DNA of 64,000 bases from JAWVFM01 sp963843315 (GTDB taxonomy: Bacteria > Actinomycetota > Thermoleophilia > Solirubrobacterales > 70-9), in the NCBI GenBank assembly GCA_963843315.1, contig CAWJJU010000002.1, positions 558,001 through 622,000 on the forward strand, read 5' to 3'. Below are positions 45,007 to 54,362 of the stretch, piece after piece; within the stretch, counting starts at the first letter, position 1, and the number at the start of each line of letters is the position of its first letter. Both the position numbers and the translations under genes were made by a program. Under the pieces are notes generated by a model. The model saw nothing but the letters and a program-made list of their open reading frames with translations, was not told the origin of the DNA and made no database searches.

Positions 45007-46449
45007 CTATTTGCGGGCTCGCTCGAGCAGCTCCCCGATCACGTCGGCGAGCAGATCGACGTCGCCCTCGGTGGTCTGCCAGTTGACGATCGCCGGGCGA
45101 AACGCGACCCGGCCGTCGTACACGGTGGTCCCCGCGAAGACGCGTCCGTCCGCCAGCAGCTCGGCGCCGAGGCGGGTGTTGAGCTCGTCGAGCTCGTCCT
45201 CCGCGGCCCAGTCGGGACGCGCCCGGAAGCACACGATGTTCAGCGGCACGTCGGCGAGCCGCTCCAGCCCGGGCTCGGAGTCGACGCGGTCGGCCAGGCG
45301 CTGCGCCAGGGCCAGGTGGCGCTCCACCATCGAGCGGTAGCCCGAGCGTCCGTAGGCGCGCAGGGTCGCCCAGACCGCGATCGCGCGGGCGCGGCGTGAG
45401 TTCTCCGGCGTGAGCATTCCGAAGTTGGGGTGCGGGTCGTCGGGGGCCGGCAGGTACGCGGCGCCCACGTTCAGCGCCCCCGCCAGCCGGGCCGGATCGC
45501 GCGTGAAGGCGAAGCCGCAGTCGTAGGGCACGTTCAGCCACTTGTGGGCGTCGGCCGCGACGGAGTCGGCGCGCTCGATCCCGTCGGTGAGCGCGCGCGT
45601 GGCCGGCGCCAGGCGCGCGAACAGGCCGAACGCGCCATCGACATGAAGCCAGGCGTTGCGGCCGTCCAGCAGCGCGGCGATGTCGGCGATGGGGTCGAAG
45701 TCGCCCGCGTTCACCTCGCCCGCGTTCGCGATGACGATGGCCGGGGCCCCGCCCAGTGCGTCGAGCTCGCGCTCGAGGGCCGCCAGGTCCAGGCGGCCGA
45801 CGGCGTCGCGCGCGAGCGTGGCCGTGCGGGCGCGGCCAAAGCCGAGCATCCCGATGGCCTGCCTGGCGCTCGGGTGCAGATAGCCGCTGGAGAACACCGG
45901 AGCCTGCTCGCGCCCGGCCAGGCCCTCCTCGTCGGCGTCGAAGCCGTGCTCGCCGGCCCACCAGGAACGCGCCGCCACCAGGCCCGAGAAGTTCGCCATC
46001 GTCGCGCCCGTCACCAGCGTCCCCGTCATCTCCTCGGGAAGCTCGAAGAGCTCGCGAAGCCAGTCGGTCGCGACCCGCTCCATCGTCGCCGCCAGGGGCG
46101 AGGAGGCCCACGCGTAGCCGACCTGGTCGTAGGCGGAGGCGAGCCAATCGGCGCCGAGCGCCGCGGGTGTGCCGCCGCCCATCACGAAGTGGAAGAAGCG
46201 CGGCCCCGAGGAGCGCGTGGCGGCAACCTCGGCGAGCTCCGTGAGCTCGCGAAGGGCGGAAAGCGCGCCGTCGCCCGCCTCCGGGATCCGGCCGCCGAGC
46301 CCGGCCAGGGCCTCCTCGGCGCCGGGGTCGAGGACCCGCCGCTCGCCGATGCCGTCCAGATAGGCGGCGGCCTCGCGCGCCGCCAGCTCGAGCGCCTCGT
46401 TCAGCTCGCCGCGCAGCGCAAGCGGGTCGGTTGGGGCGGGCGCAGACAT
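45007..46449 (-). CDS. PLP-dependent decarboxylase (group II, aromatic-amino-acid decarboxylase-like)
   Basis: The 480-residue fold type I PLP enzyme has FFHFVMGGGTPAALGADWL, YAWASSPLAATMERV, TGTLVTGATMANFSGL, WLHVDGAFGLF and the PLP Lys in ADAHKWLNVPYDCG, with a C-terminal domain like DDC/GAD enzymes. It should decarboxylate an amino acid such as an aromatic one, or act as an aldehyde synthase. The ATG overlaps the stop of the VOC gene upstream, so they are coupled. Confidence 0.87.
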   Translation of the reverse strand: MSAPAPTDPLALRGELNEALELAAREAAAYLDGIGERRVLDPGAEEALAGLGGRIPEAGDGALSALRELTELAEVAATRSSGPRFFHFVMGGGTPAALGADWLASAYDQVGYAWASSPLAATMERVATDWLRELFELPEEMTGTLVTGATMANFSGLVAARSWWAGEHGFDADEEGLAGREQAPVFSSGYLHPSARQAIGMLGFGRARTATLARDAVGRLDLAALERELDALGGAPAIVIANAGEVNAGDFDPIADIAALLDGRNAWLHVDGAFGLFARLAPATRALTDGIERADSVAADAHKWLNVPYDCGFAFTRDPARLAGALNVGAAYLPAPDDPHPNFGMLTPENSRRARAIAVWATLRAYGRSGYRSMVERHLALAQRLADRVDSEPGLERLADVPLNIVCFRARPDWAAEDELDELNTRLGAELLADGRVFAGTTVYDGRVAFRPAIVNWQTTEGDVDLLADVIGELLERARK

Positions 46450-46829
46450 CAGCCTGCCGACCCCGGCTCGGGAGGAGCCGCCATGACCTCGACGCGATGC
46501 CCCCCCGGCGCGATGGCGAAGCCCCGGCGCTTGCCCCACAGCTGGTGGGACTCCTCGAACTCGAAGCCGGCCGCCCGCAGGGCGGCGACCGCCGGCTCGA
46601 ATCCGGCGGGCGCGACGATCGCGGCGTGGCCCAGGACCGGGATGCCCGGCTCCGGGGTGTGGATCAGATGGATCTGACTTCGCCCGCGCTCGAGCCAGGT
46701 CACGTACTCGGCGATCTCGGGCGGCGCCGGCAGTCGCTCGAAGCCCAGCACCCCCCAGAACTCGACGGTGCGCTCGACGTCACCCGGCCGGACCTCGAGG
46801 GAGACGTGGTGAAGGGCAAGCCCGCTCAC
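46449..46829 (-). CDS. VOC family protein
   Basis: The 126-residue single VOC unit pair has LALHHVSLEVRPGDVERTVEFW and, later, GHAAIVAP and GHRVEVMAAPP. His in HHVSLEV, His in IHLIHTP and the late Glu are plausible metal ligands. The function is unknown. GTG start 35 bases after nuoN in the same direction, so it may be read through from the nuo operon. It overlaps the decarboxylase start. Confidence 0.72.
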   Translation of the reverse strand: MSGLALHHVSLEVRPGDVERTVEFWGVLGFERLPAPPEIAEYVTWLERGRSQIHLIHTPEPGIPVLGHAAIVAPAGFEPAVAALRAAGFEFEESHQLWGKRRGFAIAPGGHRVEVMAAPPEPGSAG

Positions 46830-46864
46830 GCCCCCAGCATACGAGCGCGCGCTCGAGGCGGGCC

Positions 46865-48442
46865 CTAGCCCAGCGAGGACGCGATCGCGCCGCCCGCGTG
46901 CTGCGCCCAGTCGACCAGCGGCGAGGGGATGATCCCGAAGAAGAGCGTCGCGGCGGCCGCGGCGATCGCGATGACCACCAGCGGGGTCTGACCCGTAGGG
47001 CCGTTCTCGTCGGCTGTGTTGCCGGCAGGGGTCTGACCCCACTCGGGTGACCCCCCGGCGATGGCGGGGATCCCGCCCTCGGCCGCCAGGTTGCGCTCGG
47101 CGGTGTTCGGCGCCGCCGCGGGTCGCATCCACACGGCCGCGACCACGCGCAGGTAGTAGGCCAGCGAAACCATCGTCCCGATCGCGATCATCACGCCCAG
47201 CCAGGTGTAATCGGAGCCCACGGAGCCCTCGATCAGATAGAGCTTGCCGATGAAGCCCGCCGTGCCGGGCAGGCCGGCCAGAGCGAGCATGGAGAGGGTC
47301 AGCGGCCAGGCGAGCAGCGGCCGGTCGCGGCCCAGGCCCTGCACGGAGCGGATGTCGTCGCCCAGCGCCGTCTCGCGCTCGCGGACGATGATCACCGCGA
47401 ACGCGGCCGTGTTCATGAACAGGTACGCGGCGAGGTAGAAGAACAGCGAGTCAACGCCCGAGCTGGACGCGGCGACGAGCCCGACCATCATGTAGCCGGC
47501 CTGGGCGATCCCCGAGTAGCCCAGCATTCGCTTGAGCGAGTCCTGGCGCAGGGCGCCGATGTTGCCGACCACGATCGACACTGCCGCCAGCGCCGCGAGC
47601 GCGGGCTGCCAGTTGTCGATCGCCGGGCCGAGCGCGACGAGGAAGAAGCGCGTGAACACCGCGAAGGCGGCGGCCTTGGTGGCGACGGCCATGAACGCCG
47701 TGACGGGGGTGGGGGCGCCCTGGTAGACGTCGGGCGTCCACTGGTGGAAGGGCGCGATGGAGATCTTGAACGCCATCCCCGTGGCGGCCAGGCCGATGCC
47801 CATGAGCACCAGCGGGTCGTCGGCCAGGCTGCCCCCGATCGCCGACCGGATGCCGAGGAAGTCGGTCGACCCCGAGCCGCCGTAGATGAACGACAGCCCA
47901 TAGAGGAGCGTCGCCGAGCCGAGCGAGCCGACGATCAGGTACTTCAGCCCGGCCTCCAGGGAGCGCGGGTTGCGCAGGGCCGAGCCGCACAGCGCGTAGA
48001 GCGGCACCGAGAGCAGCTCGAGCGAGACGAACACCGCCACCAGGTTCTGCGACTGGGCCAGCAGCGTCATGCCGAGGACGGAGGAGAGCAGGAGCGCCTG
48101 GAACTCGCCGTGGCCGACGGGCCCGACCGCATTCTCCACAGAGTCCTCGTGCCAGGACATCGGGATCGTGGCCGCCGCCGAGGCGATGCAGATGAACGTG
48201 GCGGCGAGGCCCAGGCCGTCGACGCGAAGCGCGCCGGCGACAAGGTCCTTGGGCGCCCCGGTCCACTGCCAGATCGCGAGGCCCGCGGCGGCGCCGAGCG
48301 TGATGAAGCTGAGGGCCGAGACGACGCCGCGCTGGCGGCGGCCGCTCGTGACCGAGCCGATGAGCACCGCGACGATCCCGGCAGTCAGCGCGATGATCGG
48401 CGAGACCCCGGCGTAGTCGATGTGCGGGGCGGTGAAGGTCAT
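46865..48442 (-). CDS. nuoN: NADH-quinone oxidoreductase subunit N
   Basis: The 525-residue antiporter-like membrane subunit of complex I has about 14 helices. It has the conserved Lys/Glu region (LFVSLELLSVPLY; GMAFKISIAPFHQWTPDVY) and LKRMLGYSGIAQAGYMMVG. Between the last two helices an in-frame insert of about 30 residues (SPEWGQTPAGNTADENGPTG) is encoded by two GGGGTCTGACCC palindromes. ATG overlaps the nuoM stop (ATGA). It pumps protons when NADH is oxidised. Confidence 0.95.
   Translation of the reverse strand: MTFTAPHIDYAGVSPIIALTAGIVAVLIGSVTSGRRQRGVVSALSFITLGAAAGLAIWQWTGAPKDLVAGALRVDGLGLAATFICIASAAATIPMSWHEDSVENAVGPVGHGEFQALLLSSVLGMTLLAQSQNLVAVFVSLELLSVPLYALCGSALRNPRSLEAGLKYLIVGSLGSATLLYGLSFIYGGSGSTDFLGIRSAIGGSLADDPLVLMGIGLAATGMAFKISIAPFHQWTPDVYQGAPTPVTAFMAVATKAAAFAVFTRFFLVALGPAIDNWQPALAALAAVSIVVGNIGALRQDSLKRMLGYSGIAQAGYMMVGLVAASSSGVDSLFFYLAAYLFMNTAAFAVIIVRERETALGDDIRSVQGLGRDRPLLAWPLTLSMLALAGLPGTAGFIGKLYLIEGSVGSDYTWLGVMIAIGTMVSLAYYLRVVAAVWMRPAAAPNTAERNLAAEGGIPAIAGGSPEWGQTPAGNTADENGPTGQTPLVVIAIAAAAATLFFGIIPSPLVDWAQHAGGAIASSLG
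46983..47040. repeat. GGGGTCTGACCCC palindrome pair inside nuoN
   Basis: Copies at 46983-46994 and 47028-47040 match the core of the array before thiL. They encode GQTP twice in the nuoN linker, so the element sits in frame in a loop. Confidence 0.75.
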
Positions 48443-49929
48443 CGAGGCTTCACCTCGGCGACCGTGGTTTGCGCCGGCGCGACCGCCCCGATCTTGTCCT
48501 GCACGGCCGTGTCGGCGCGCTTGGTGATGAGGCCCGGATACAGGGCGAGGCCGACGATCACCGCCACCAGCGGCACCAGCACCACGGCGTCGCGGCCGGT
48601 CAGCTCGCGCGAGGTTGCGCCCTCGGGCAGGCGGTTGTGCATCGAGCGCTGGTAGAGGCGAAGCGAGTAGAAGGCGGCCAGCGGCACGCCGATCGCGGCC
48701 ACGAACGCGTAGACGATCTTGGACTGGAAGACGCCGATGAGGATGTCGAACTCGCCGATGAAGTTGGCGGAGCCGGGCATCGCCAGCGTTGCCAGCGTGA
48801 CGACGAGGAAGAGGGCGGCGAGCATCGGCGCACGGGTCGCGAGCCCGCCGAGCCGCGTGAGGTCCTCGGTGCCGGCGCGCTCCGCGATCACCGCGATGAT
48901 GAGGAAGATCGGCGCCACGACGAGCCCGTGGTTGACCATCTGGAGGATCGCGCCGTCGGCGCCCACCGCCTTCAGCGAGAAGATCCCGAGGGTGATGAAG
49001 CCGAGCTGCGCCACCGAGGAGTAGCCGGCGACCAGGCGCACGTTGGTCTGGGTGAACGCCATCGCCGAGCCGTAGAGGATCGAGGCGAGGGCGATCAGCA
49101 TGATCGTCTCCTGGAAGTGCACCGTCGCTGCGGGGTAGAGCGGCAGCACGATCCGCAGGAAGCCGTAGGCGGCAACCTTCGGCAGCACGCCCGAGAGCAG
49201 CGCGAGCACCGGCAGCGGCGCAGCGCGGTAGGCGTCGGGCATCCAGCCGTGCACCGGGAACGACGGCATCTTGATCAGGAAGGCCGCGGCGAAGAAGCAG
49301 AAGATCCACTCCTGGCTGCCGAGCGAGAGCTGGGCCGAGCGGAGCTCGGCGATGGAGAAGGTGAGATGCCCGATCTCGCCCGACGCGATGACCGCCGTGG
49401 CGATCGCCGCGACCAGCATCAGCAGCGAGCCGACGAGGGTGTAGACGATCATCTTCATCGTCGCCGCGATCCGGTTCTCGCCGCCGAACACCCCGATCAG
49501 AAAGAAGAACGGAATCAGCATGAGGTCGAAGAACAGGACGAAGAGCAGCAGGTCCTGAGCCAGGAAGGCGCCGAGCGTGGCGGACTCGGCCAGCCCGAGC
49601 ATGAGGAAGTACACGCGCTCGCGGCCCACCGGCGGGCGCATCGCCGACCAGGCCGTGGAGCCAGTCCACAGCAGCGCGGTGAGGAGCACCAGGAAGACGC
49701 TGAGGCCGTCGACGCCGAGCTGGTAGCGGACGCCCAGCCCGGGGATCCAGCTCGCGTCAACAGAGTGCTGGAGCGCCGGGGTGCCCAGGTGGAAGTCGGC
49801 CACCAGGCCGATTGCGAGCCCCAGCGGCAGCAGCGAGCCCACGGTCGCGACCCAGCCCACCGCGCGGCGGGGAACCAGGCAGGCGACGAGCGCGAAGAAG
49901 AGCGGCGACCAGAGGAGAACGTTCAGCAT
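48439..49929 (-). CDS. nuoM: NADH-quinone oxidoreductase subunit M
   Basis: The 496-residue membrane subunit has about 14 helices, with LFFDLMLIPFFFLIGVFGGE (conserved Glu), FLIKMPSFPVHGWMPDAYRAAP and YSSVAQLGFITLG. It belongs to the antiporter-like proton path. It lies 4 bases after nuoL and overlaps nuoN. Confidence 0.96.
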   Translation of the reverse strand: MLNVLLWSPLFFALVACLVPRRAVGWVATVGSLLPLGLAIGLVADFHLGTPALQHSVDASWIPGLGVRYQLGVDGLSVFLVLLTALLWTGSTAWSAMRPPVGRERVYFLMLGLAESATLGAFLAQDLLLFVLFFDLMLIPFFFLIGVFGGENRIAATMKMIVYTLVGSLLMLVAAIATAVIASGEIGHLTFSIAELRSAQLSLGSQEWIFCFFAAAFLIKMPSFPVHGWMPDAYRAAPLPVLALLSGVLPKVAAYGFLRIVLPLYPAATVHFQETIMLIALASILYGSAMAFTQTNVRLVAGYSSVAQLGFITLGIFSLKAVGADGAILQMVNHGLVVAPIFLIIAVIAERAGTEDLTRLGGLATRAPMLAALFLVVTLATLAMPGSANFIGEFDILIGVFQSKIVYAFVAAIGVPLAAFYSLRLYQRSMHNRLPEGATSRELTGRDAVVLVPLVAVIVGLALYPGLITKRADTAVQDKIGAVAPAQTTVAEVKPR

Positions 49930-49933
49930 CGGC

Positions 49934-51940
49934 TCAGTTGCTCACGATCAGGAAGTAGAGGCCGAGCGCCGCGAACCCGCCCACGAGGAGCAGCGCGTAG
50001 GCACGCACGAAGCCCGATTGCGCGCCCCGGACGATCACGCCGCCGGCGCGCACCACCCCGGTTGCGCCGTTCACGATTCCCTGCACGACCACCCGCTCGA
50101 AGACGTCGTTGGCGAAGCGCCCGAAGCCGGTGACGGGCCTGTAGACGAGCGTGTCGTAGGCCTCGTCGAAGTACCACTTGTTCTTCAGGAAGGTGTGGAT
50201 CGGGCCGAAGCGCGCGATCAGCTTCGCCGTGGTCCCGGGCCGTGCGACGTAGCAGTAGTAGGCCAGGCTGATCCCGAGGATCGAGATGATTGCGCCGATC
50301 CCGAGCCCGGTCCAGTCCTCGCTGACCGAGGGCGTAAGCGACGCGAGCGGCGAGGCCGCGAACGTGCCGTCGAGGAAGTTGGTGATCGCGTCGTCGACGC
50401 CGGGAACCTGGAGCAGGCCGCTGAACAGGGCGAGAAAGCCCAGGATCGACATCGCGATGCGCATCGGCACCTCGCGCTCGGCGATGTGGTGCTCGGGGCC
50501 GGGGAAGCCGACGTCGGTGTCCTCGGGCTCGCCCGTCGCCGGGTTCTCGGGCTCGGCGTGAGCGAGGTGGCCCTCCTCGAGCTCGCGGGCCTCCGGGCAC
50601 GGCTTGCCGGTCGTGACCCGGAAGCCGATCCGGAAGGCGTAGAAGGCCGTGAGGAACGCCCCGAGGTAGCCCCCCACCGCGAAGATCGTGTACATGCCGC
50701 CGCGGTTGGCGGCGTAGGCGAGGATCTCGTCCTTCGAGAAGAAGCCCGAGGTCCCCATGAAGCCGGCCAGGGCAAGGCCCCCGACGATGAACGCCGCCGA
50801 CGTGAACGGCATCGACTTGCGGAATCCCGACATTCGGTCGATGTCCTGGTTCCCGGCCATCGCGCCGATCACCGAGCCCGCCGCCATGAACAGGAGCGCC
50901 TTGAAGAAGGCGTGCGTCATGAGCTGGAACAGGCCTGCCGAGTAGGCCCCGATCGACACTCCCATGATCATGTAGCCGATCTGGCTGCAGGTCGAGTAGG
51001 CGATGATCCGCTTGAGGTCGGTCACCGCCAGGGCGACGGTGCCCGCGAACAGCAGCGTCGCCAGGCCCACGAACCCCGCGATGTCGGAGGCCGTGGGCGA
51101 CAGCACGAACAGCGGCCACATGCGGGCGATCAGATACACGCCGGCGGTGACCATGGTCGCCGCGTGGATCAGGGCGGAGACCGGCGTCGGGCCCTCCATC
51201 GCGTCGGGCAGCCACGTGTGGAGCGGGAGCTGCGCGGACTTGGCGAAGGCGCCGACGCACAGCAGCAGGCAGATCGCCGTCACGACGCCCTGGTTGGTGT
51301 GGAAGTGCTGCGGCGCGGCGCTGAAGACGGCCGGGTAGTCGAACGAGCCCAGCTCGCGGAAGACGAAGAACGTGGCGAACACCAGGCCGACGTCACCGAT
51401 GACGTTGATGACGAAGGCCTTCATCCCGGCCCTGGTCGCCGTCTCGCGCCGGTACCAGAAGCTGATCAACGCGTAGGAGGCGAAACCCACGAACGCCCAG
51501 CCGACGATCAGGATCACGAAGTTGCCGGCCAGGATCAGCAGCAGCATCGAGAAGACGAAGAAGTTGAGGTAGCTGAAGTACCGGTTGAAGCCGCGGTCGG
51601 AGGTGATGTAGCTGACCGAGTACAGGTGGATCAGCGTGGAGACCCCGGTGACGACGAGGATCATGAACACCGAGAGCGGATCGACGTAGATCCCGAGCTT
51701 GACGTCGAGCCCGCCGCCCTGCGCGTAGTCGTAGAGGCTCGAGGTCAGGTGGCGCGCGTCCTCCGGCTCGCCGAGGAGCTGGATCAGCGCTCCGATCGAG
51801 CAGGCGAACGCCAGGCCGATTGCCCCGGTGGCGATCCAGCCGGCGCTACGACCGGGGAGCGCGCGATAGCCGAAGGCGATCACCAGGCTCCCCGCGAGCG
51901 GGAATGCCAGGACCAGCCAGGCGTAGGTCGTGGCGCTCAC
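49934..51940 (-). CDS. nuoL: NADH-quinone oxidoreductase subunit L
   Basis: The 668-residue antiporter-like subunit has the N-terminal helices, FAKSAQLPLHTWLPDAMEGPTPVSALIHAATMV (given in part), YSTCSQIGYMIMGV and a long C-terminal amphipathic helix plus last TM helix that brace the arm. The region between about residues 450 and 520 is acidic and soluble. It lies 4 bases after nuoK. Confidence 0.96.
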   Translation of the reverse strand: MSATTYAWLVLAFPLAGSLVIAFGYRALPGRSAGWIATGAIGLAFACSIGALIQLLGEPEDARHLTSSLYDYAQGGGLDVKLGIYVDPLSVFMILVVTGVSTLIHLYSVSYITSDRGFNRYFSYLNFFVFSMLLLILAGNFVILIVGWAFVGFASYALISFWYRRETATRAGMKAFVINVIGDVGLVFATFFVFRELGSFDYPAVFSAAPQHFHTNQGVVTAICLLLCVGAFAKSAQLPLHTWLPDAMEGPTPVSALIHAATMVTAGVYLIARMWPLFVLSPTASDIAGFVGLATLLFAGTVALAVTDLKRIIAYSTCSQIGYMIMGVSIGAYSAGLFQLMTHAFFKALLFMAAGSVIGAMAGNQDIDRMSGFRKSMPFTSAAFIVGGLALAGFMGTSGFFSKDEILAYAANRGGMYTIFAVGGYLGAFLTAFYAFRIGFRVTTGKPCPEARELEEGHLAHAEPENPATGEPEDTDVGFPGPEHHIAEREVPMRIAMSILGFLALFSGLLQVPGVDDAITNFLDGTFAASPLASLTPSVSEDWTGLGIGAIISILGISLAYYCYVARPGTTAKLIARFGPIHTFLKNKWYFDEAYDTLVYRPVTGFGRFANDVFERVVVQGIVNGATGVVRAGGVIVRGAQSGFVRAYALLLVGGFAALGLYFLIVSN

Positions 51941-51944
51941 CCCG

Positions 51945-52244
51945 TCAGCCCCTCATGTTCCGCAGATCGTCGACGTTCAGCGGCACGCGCCGGCGGAACA
52001 TGGCCACGATCAGCCCCAGTCCCACGACGACCTCGCACGCGGCGACGACCATCACGATCAGGGCGAAGATCTGGCCGTCCTCGTTGCCGACCGAGCGCGA
52101 GAACGCGACGAGCGCGAGGTTGCCCGCGTTCAGCATCAGCTCGAGGCACAGCAGGATCACGATCGGGCTGCGCCGGATCAGCACTCCCACGGCGCCGACG
52201 GCAAACAGCAGCGCGCTCAGGACCAAGTACCAGGCAACGTCCAC
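51945..52244 (-). CDS. nuoK: NADH-quinone oxidoreductase subunit K
   Basis: The 99-residue, three-helix subunit carries the conserved Glu in LCLELMLNAGNLALVAF and the second in MVVAACEVVVGLGLIV. GTG start at 52244 overlaps the nuoJ stop by one base. Confidence 0.96.
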   Translation of the reverse strand: MDVAWYLVLSALLFAVGAVGVLIRRSPIVILLCLELMLNAGNLALVAFSRSVGNEDGQIFALIVMVVAACEVVVGLGLIVAMFRRRVPLNVDDLRNMRG

Positions 52245-52828
52245 TAGCGAACCTCGACCACGTCGTCGGAAGGCGCGGCGGGCGCGACGGTCTCGATGGC
52301 TGGCCCGGTGCCGGAGGGGTTTTGCTCACTCCGGCGGCCGGCCAGGACGACGGCCGCCACGGCGGCGACGAGGAGGAGCATCGAGGCGCCCTCGAAGGCG
52401 ATCAGGAACTTCTCGAGGAGCAGGTTGCCGATCGACGACGGGCTGCCGAAGCCCTCGGGGATGGACGGCCCGCGGCTCGACAGCGAGCTGAGAGCGGTGC
52501 CGAGGATCGCGATCGAGAGCTCGACGAACAGCGCCACTCCCAGCAGGGGCGCGAGGAACCGCTGTCCGGCGATCGGCTCGTAGAGGGGCTCCTCGACCTC
52601 GCCCACGTAGGAGGCGACGAACACGTAGAGCACCATCACCGCCCCGGCGTAGACGACCACCTGCGCCGCCGCGATGAACTGCGCATGCAGCAGCAGGAAG
52701 AGGCCGGCGAGCGCAACGAGGTGGACGATGAGCGCCAGCACCGAGTAGAAGGGGTTGCGCAGGGCGACCACGGCGATTGCGCCGCCCAGGGCGCCGATGG
52801 CGCCGAAGAAGAACGCGACCTGGATCAC
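52244..52828 (-). CDS. nuoJ: NADH-quinone oxidoreductase subunit J
   Basis: The 194-residue protein has five hydrophobic helices, with RNPFYSVLALIVHLVALAGLFL and IAAAQVVVYAGAVMVLYVFV typical of NuoJ. The C-terminal tail is Pro/Ala-rich. GTG start overlaps the nuoI stop (GTGA). Confidence 0.94.
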   Translation of the reverse strand: MIQVAFFFGAIGALGGAIAVVALRNPFYSVLALIVHLVALAGLFLLLHAQFIAAAQVVVYAGAVMVLYVFVASYVGEVEEPLYEPIAGQRFLAPLLGVALFVELSIAILGTALSSLSSRGPSIPEGFGSPSSIGNLLLEKFLIAFEGASMLLLVAAVAAVVLAGRRSEQNPSGTGPAIETVAPAAPSDDVVEVR

Positions 52829-53367
52829 TCGCCCTCGTTTCGGAGTGGTGTGCGCTCGACGGGCTCCGCGAGCAGCATCTCCTTGGTGAAGATCAGGTCG
52901 GTGCGGTTGTAGTCGGCCATCTCGTACTCGTGGCCCATCGTGATCGCGTCGAAGGGGCAGGCGACCTCGCAGTAGCCGCAGAAGATGCAGCGCGAGAGGT
53001 TGATCTCGTAGACGGCCGCATAGCGCTCGCCGGCCGAGACGCGGTCGGCGGGGTCGTTCTCGGCCGCGACCACGCGGATGCAGTCGGCCGGGCAGGCCGC
53101 CGCGCACAGCGAGCAGCCGACGCACTTCTCCAGGCCGGTGTCCTCGAAGCGGTGGAGCTTGTGGCGGCCGCGGAAGCGGGGGTACACGGGCGTCTTCTGC
53201 TCCGGGTACTCGATCGTGACCGTGCCCTCCATCAGGCGGCCCATGGTCGTGCGCAGCCCGCGCAGGGTCTCGCCGAATGCGCGGTAGGCGCCCTTCGCGC
53301 CGCCCGGCTCAGGCCCGCGCTGGACCTCCACGACCGAATCGTCGGGCAGGTAGGGAAACTCACTCAC
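52825..53367 (-). CDS. nuoI: NADH-quinone oxidoreductase subunit I
   Basis: The 180-residue ferredoxin-like subunit binds two 4Fe-4S clusters through CVGCSLCAAACP and CIFCGYCEVACP. These are N6a and N6b, which pass electrons toward NuoB. GTG start at 53367 overlaps the nuoH stop. Confidence 0.95.
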   Translation of the reverse strand: MSEFPYLPDDSVVEVQRGPEPGGAKGAYRAFGETLRGLRTTMGRLMEGTVTIEYPEQKTPVYPRFRGRHKLHRFEDTGLEKCVGCSLCAAACPADCIRVVAAENDPADRVSAGERYAAVYEINLSRCIFCGYCEVACPFDAITMGHEYEMADYNRTDLIFTKEMLLAEPVERTPLRNEGE

Positions 53368-54362
53368 GTCAACGTCACCAGCACGGCCGTGACCATCACG
53401 TTCAGCGTCGCCAGCGGCAGCAGCACCTTCCAGCCGAGCGACATCAGCTGGTCGTAGCGGAGGCGCGGCAGGGTGGCGCGGATCCACATGAAGAAGAGGA
53501 TCACGCCGATGATCTTCGTGAGCACCCAGATCGGATCGAGCCAGCCGGGGCCGGGGCCGTGCCAGCCGCCGAGGAAGAACGTCACCGCGATGCCGGAGAT
53601 CACGAACATCTCGATGTACTCGGTCATGGCGTAGGTGCCGTAGCGCATGCCGCCGTACTCGGTCTGGTAGCCGGCGACGAGCTCGGCGTCGGCCTCGGGA
53701 AGGTCGAAGGGCGCGCGGTTGGCCTCGGCGAAGCCGGCGATCAGGAAGACGACGAACCCGACGAACTGCGGGATGACGTACCAGATCTGGTCCTGCGCGT
53801 AGACGACCCCCGTCAGGGAGAGCGTGCCCGACATCATGATCGCGCCGAGCAGCGCCAGGCCCATCGAGATCTCATAGGAGATGAGCTGGGCGGCCGAGCG
53901 CATCGCGCCCAGGAAGCTGTACTTCGAGCCCGAGGCCCAGCCCCCGAGCAGCAGGCCGTAGAAGGCAAACGAGCCGAAGGCGAAGAAGTAGAGAACGCCG
54001 ATCGGCACGTCGATCCCGTAGAAGCCGACGCCGTTCTTGACGTCGCCGAACGGGAGGATCGCCAGGGCCGCCAGGCCCGAGAAGACGACCAGCAGCGGGC
54101 CGGCGGCCCAGAGGATGCCCTGCGCGTTGGCCGGCTTGTAGGCCTCCTTCGAGACCAGCTTCACGGCGTCGGCGAGCGGCTGGAGCAGGCCCTTGGGGCC
54201 GACCCGGTTCGGGCCGTAGCGGTGCTGGAAGCGGCCGAGGAGCTTGCGCTCGACCACGGTCAGCAGCGGCACGATGCCCATCACCACGGCGAAGATCACG
54301 ATCGACTTCACGACGAGGATCCAGCTCGACTCGACGAACGTTGTGTCGGCGAGGGGGATCAC
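53364..54362 (-). CDS. nuoH: NADH-quinone oxidoreductase subunit H
   Basis: The 332-residue, eight-helix subunit lines the quinone chamber: ERKLLGRFQHRYGPNRVGPKG (given in part), EANRAPFDLPEADAELVAGY and WIRATLPRLRYDQLM. GTG start overlaps the nuoG stop. Confidence 0.96.
   Translation of the reverse strand: MIPLADTTFVESSWILVVKSIVIFAVVMGIVPLLTVVERKLLGRFQHRYGPNRVGPKGLLQPLADAVKLVSKEAYKPANAQGILWAAGPLLVVFSGLAALAILPFGDVKNGVGFYGIDVPIGVLYFFAFGSFAFYGLLLGGWASGSKYSFLGAMRSAAQLISYEISMGLALLGAIMMSGTLSLTGVVYAQDQIWYVIPQFVGFVVFLIAGFAEANRAPFDLPEADAELVAGYQTEYGGMRYGTYAMTEYIEMFVISGIAVTFFLGGWHGPGPGWLDPIWVLTKIIGVILFFMWIRATLPRLRYDQLMSLGWKVLLPLATLNVMVTAVLVTLT

Noticed and set aside
49781..52912. Open frame of over 1000 codons antisense to nuoL, nuoK and nuoJ
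   Set aside because: It has the composition of a GC-rich shadow frame (His/Arg/Asp/Gln-rich) and lies across three confirmed nuo genes.
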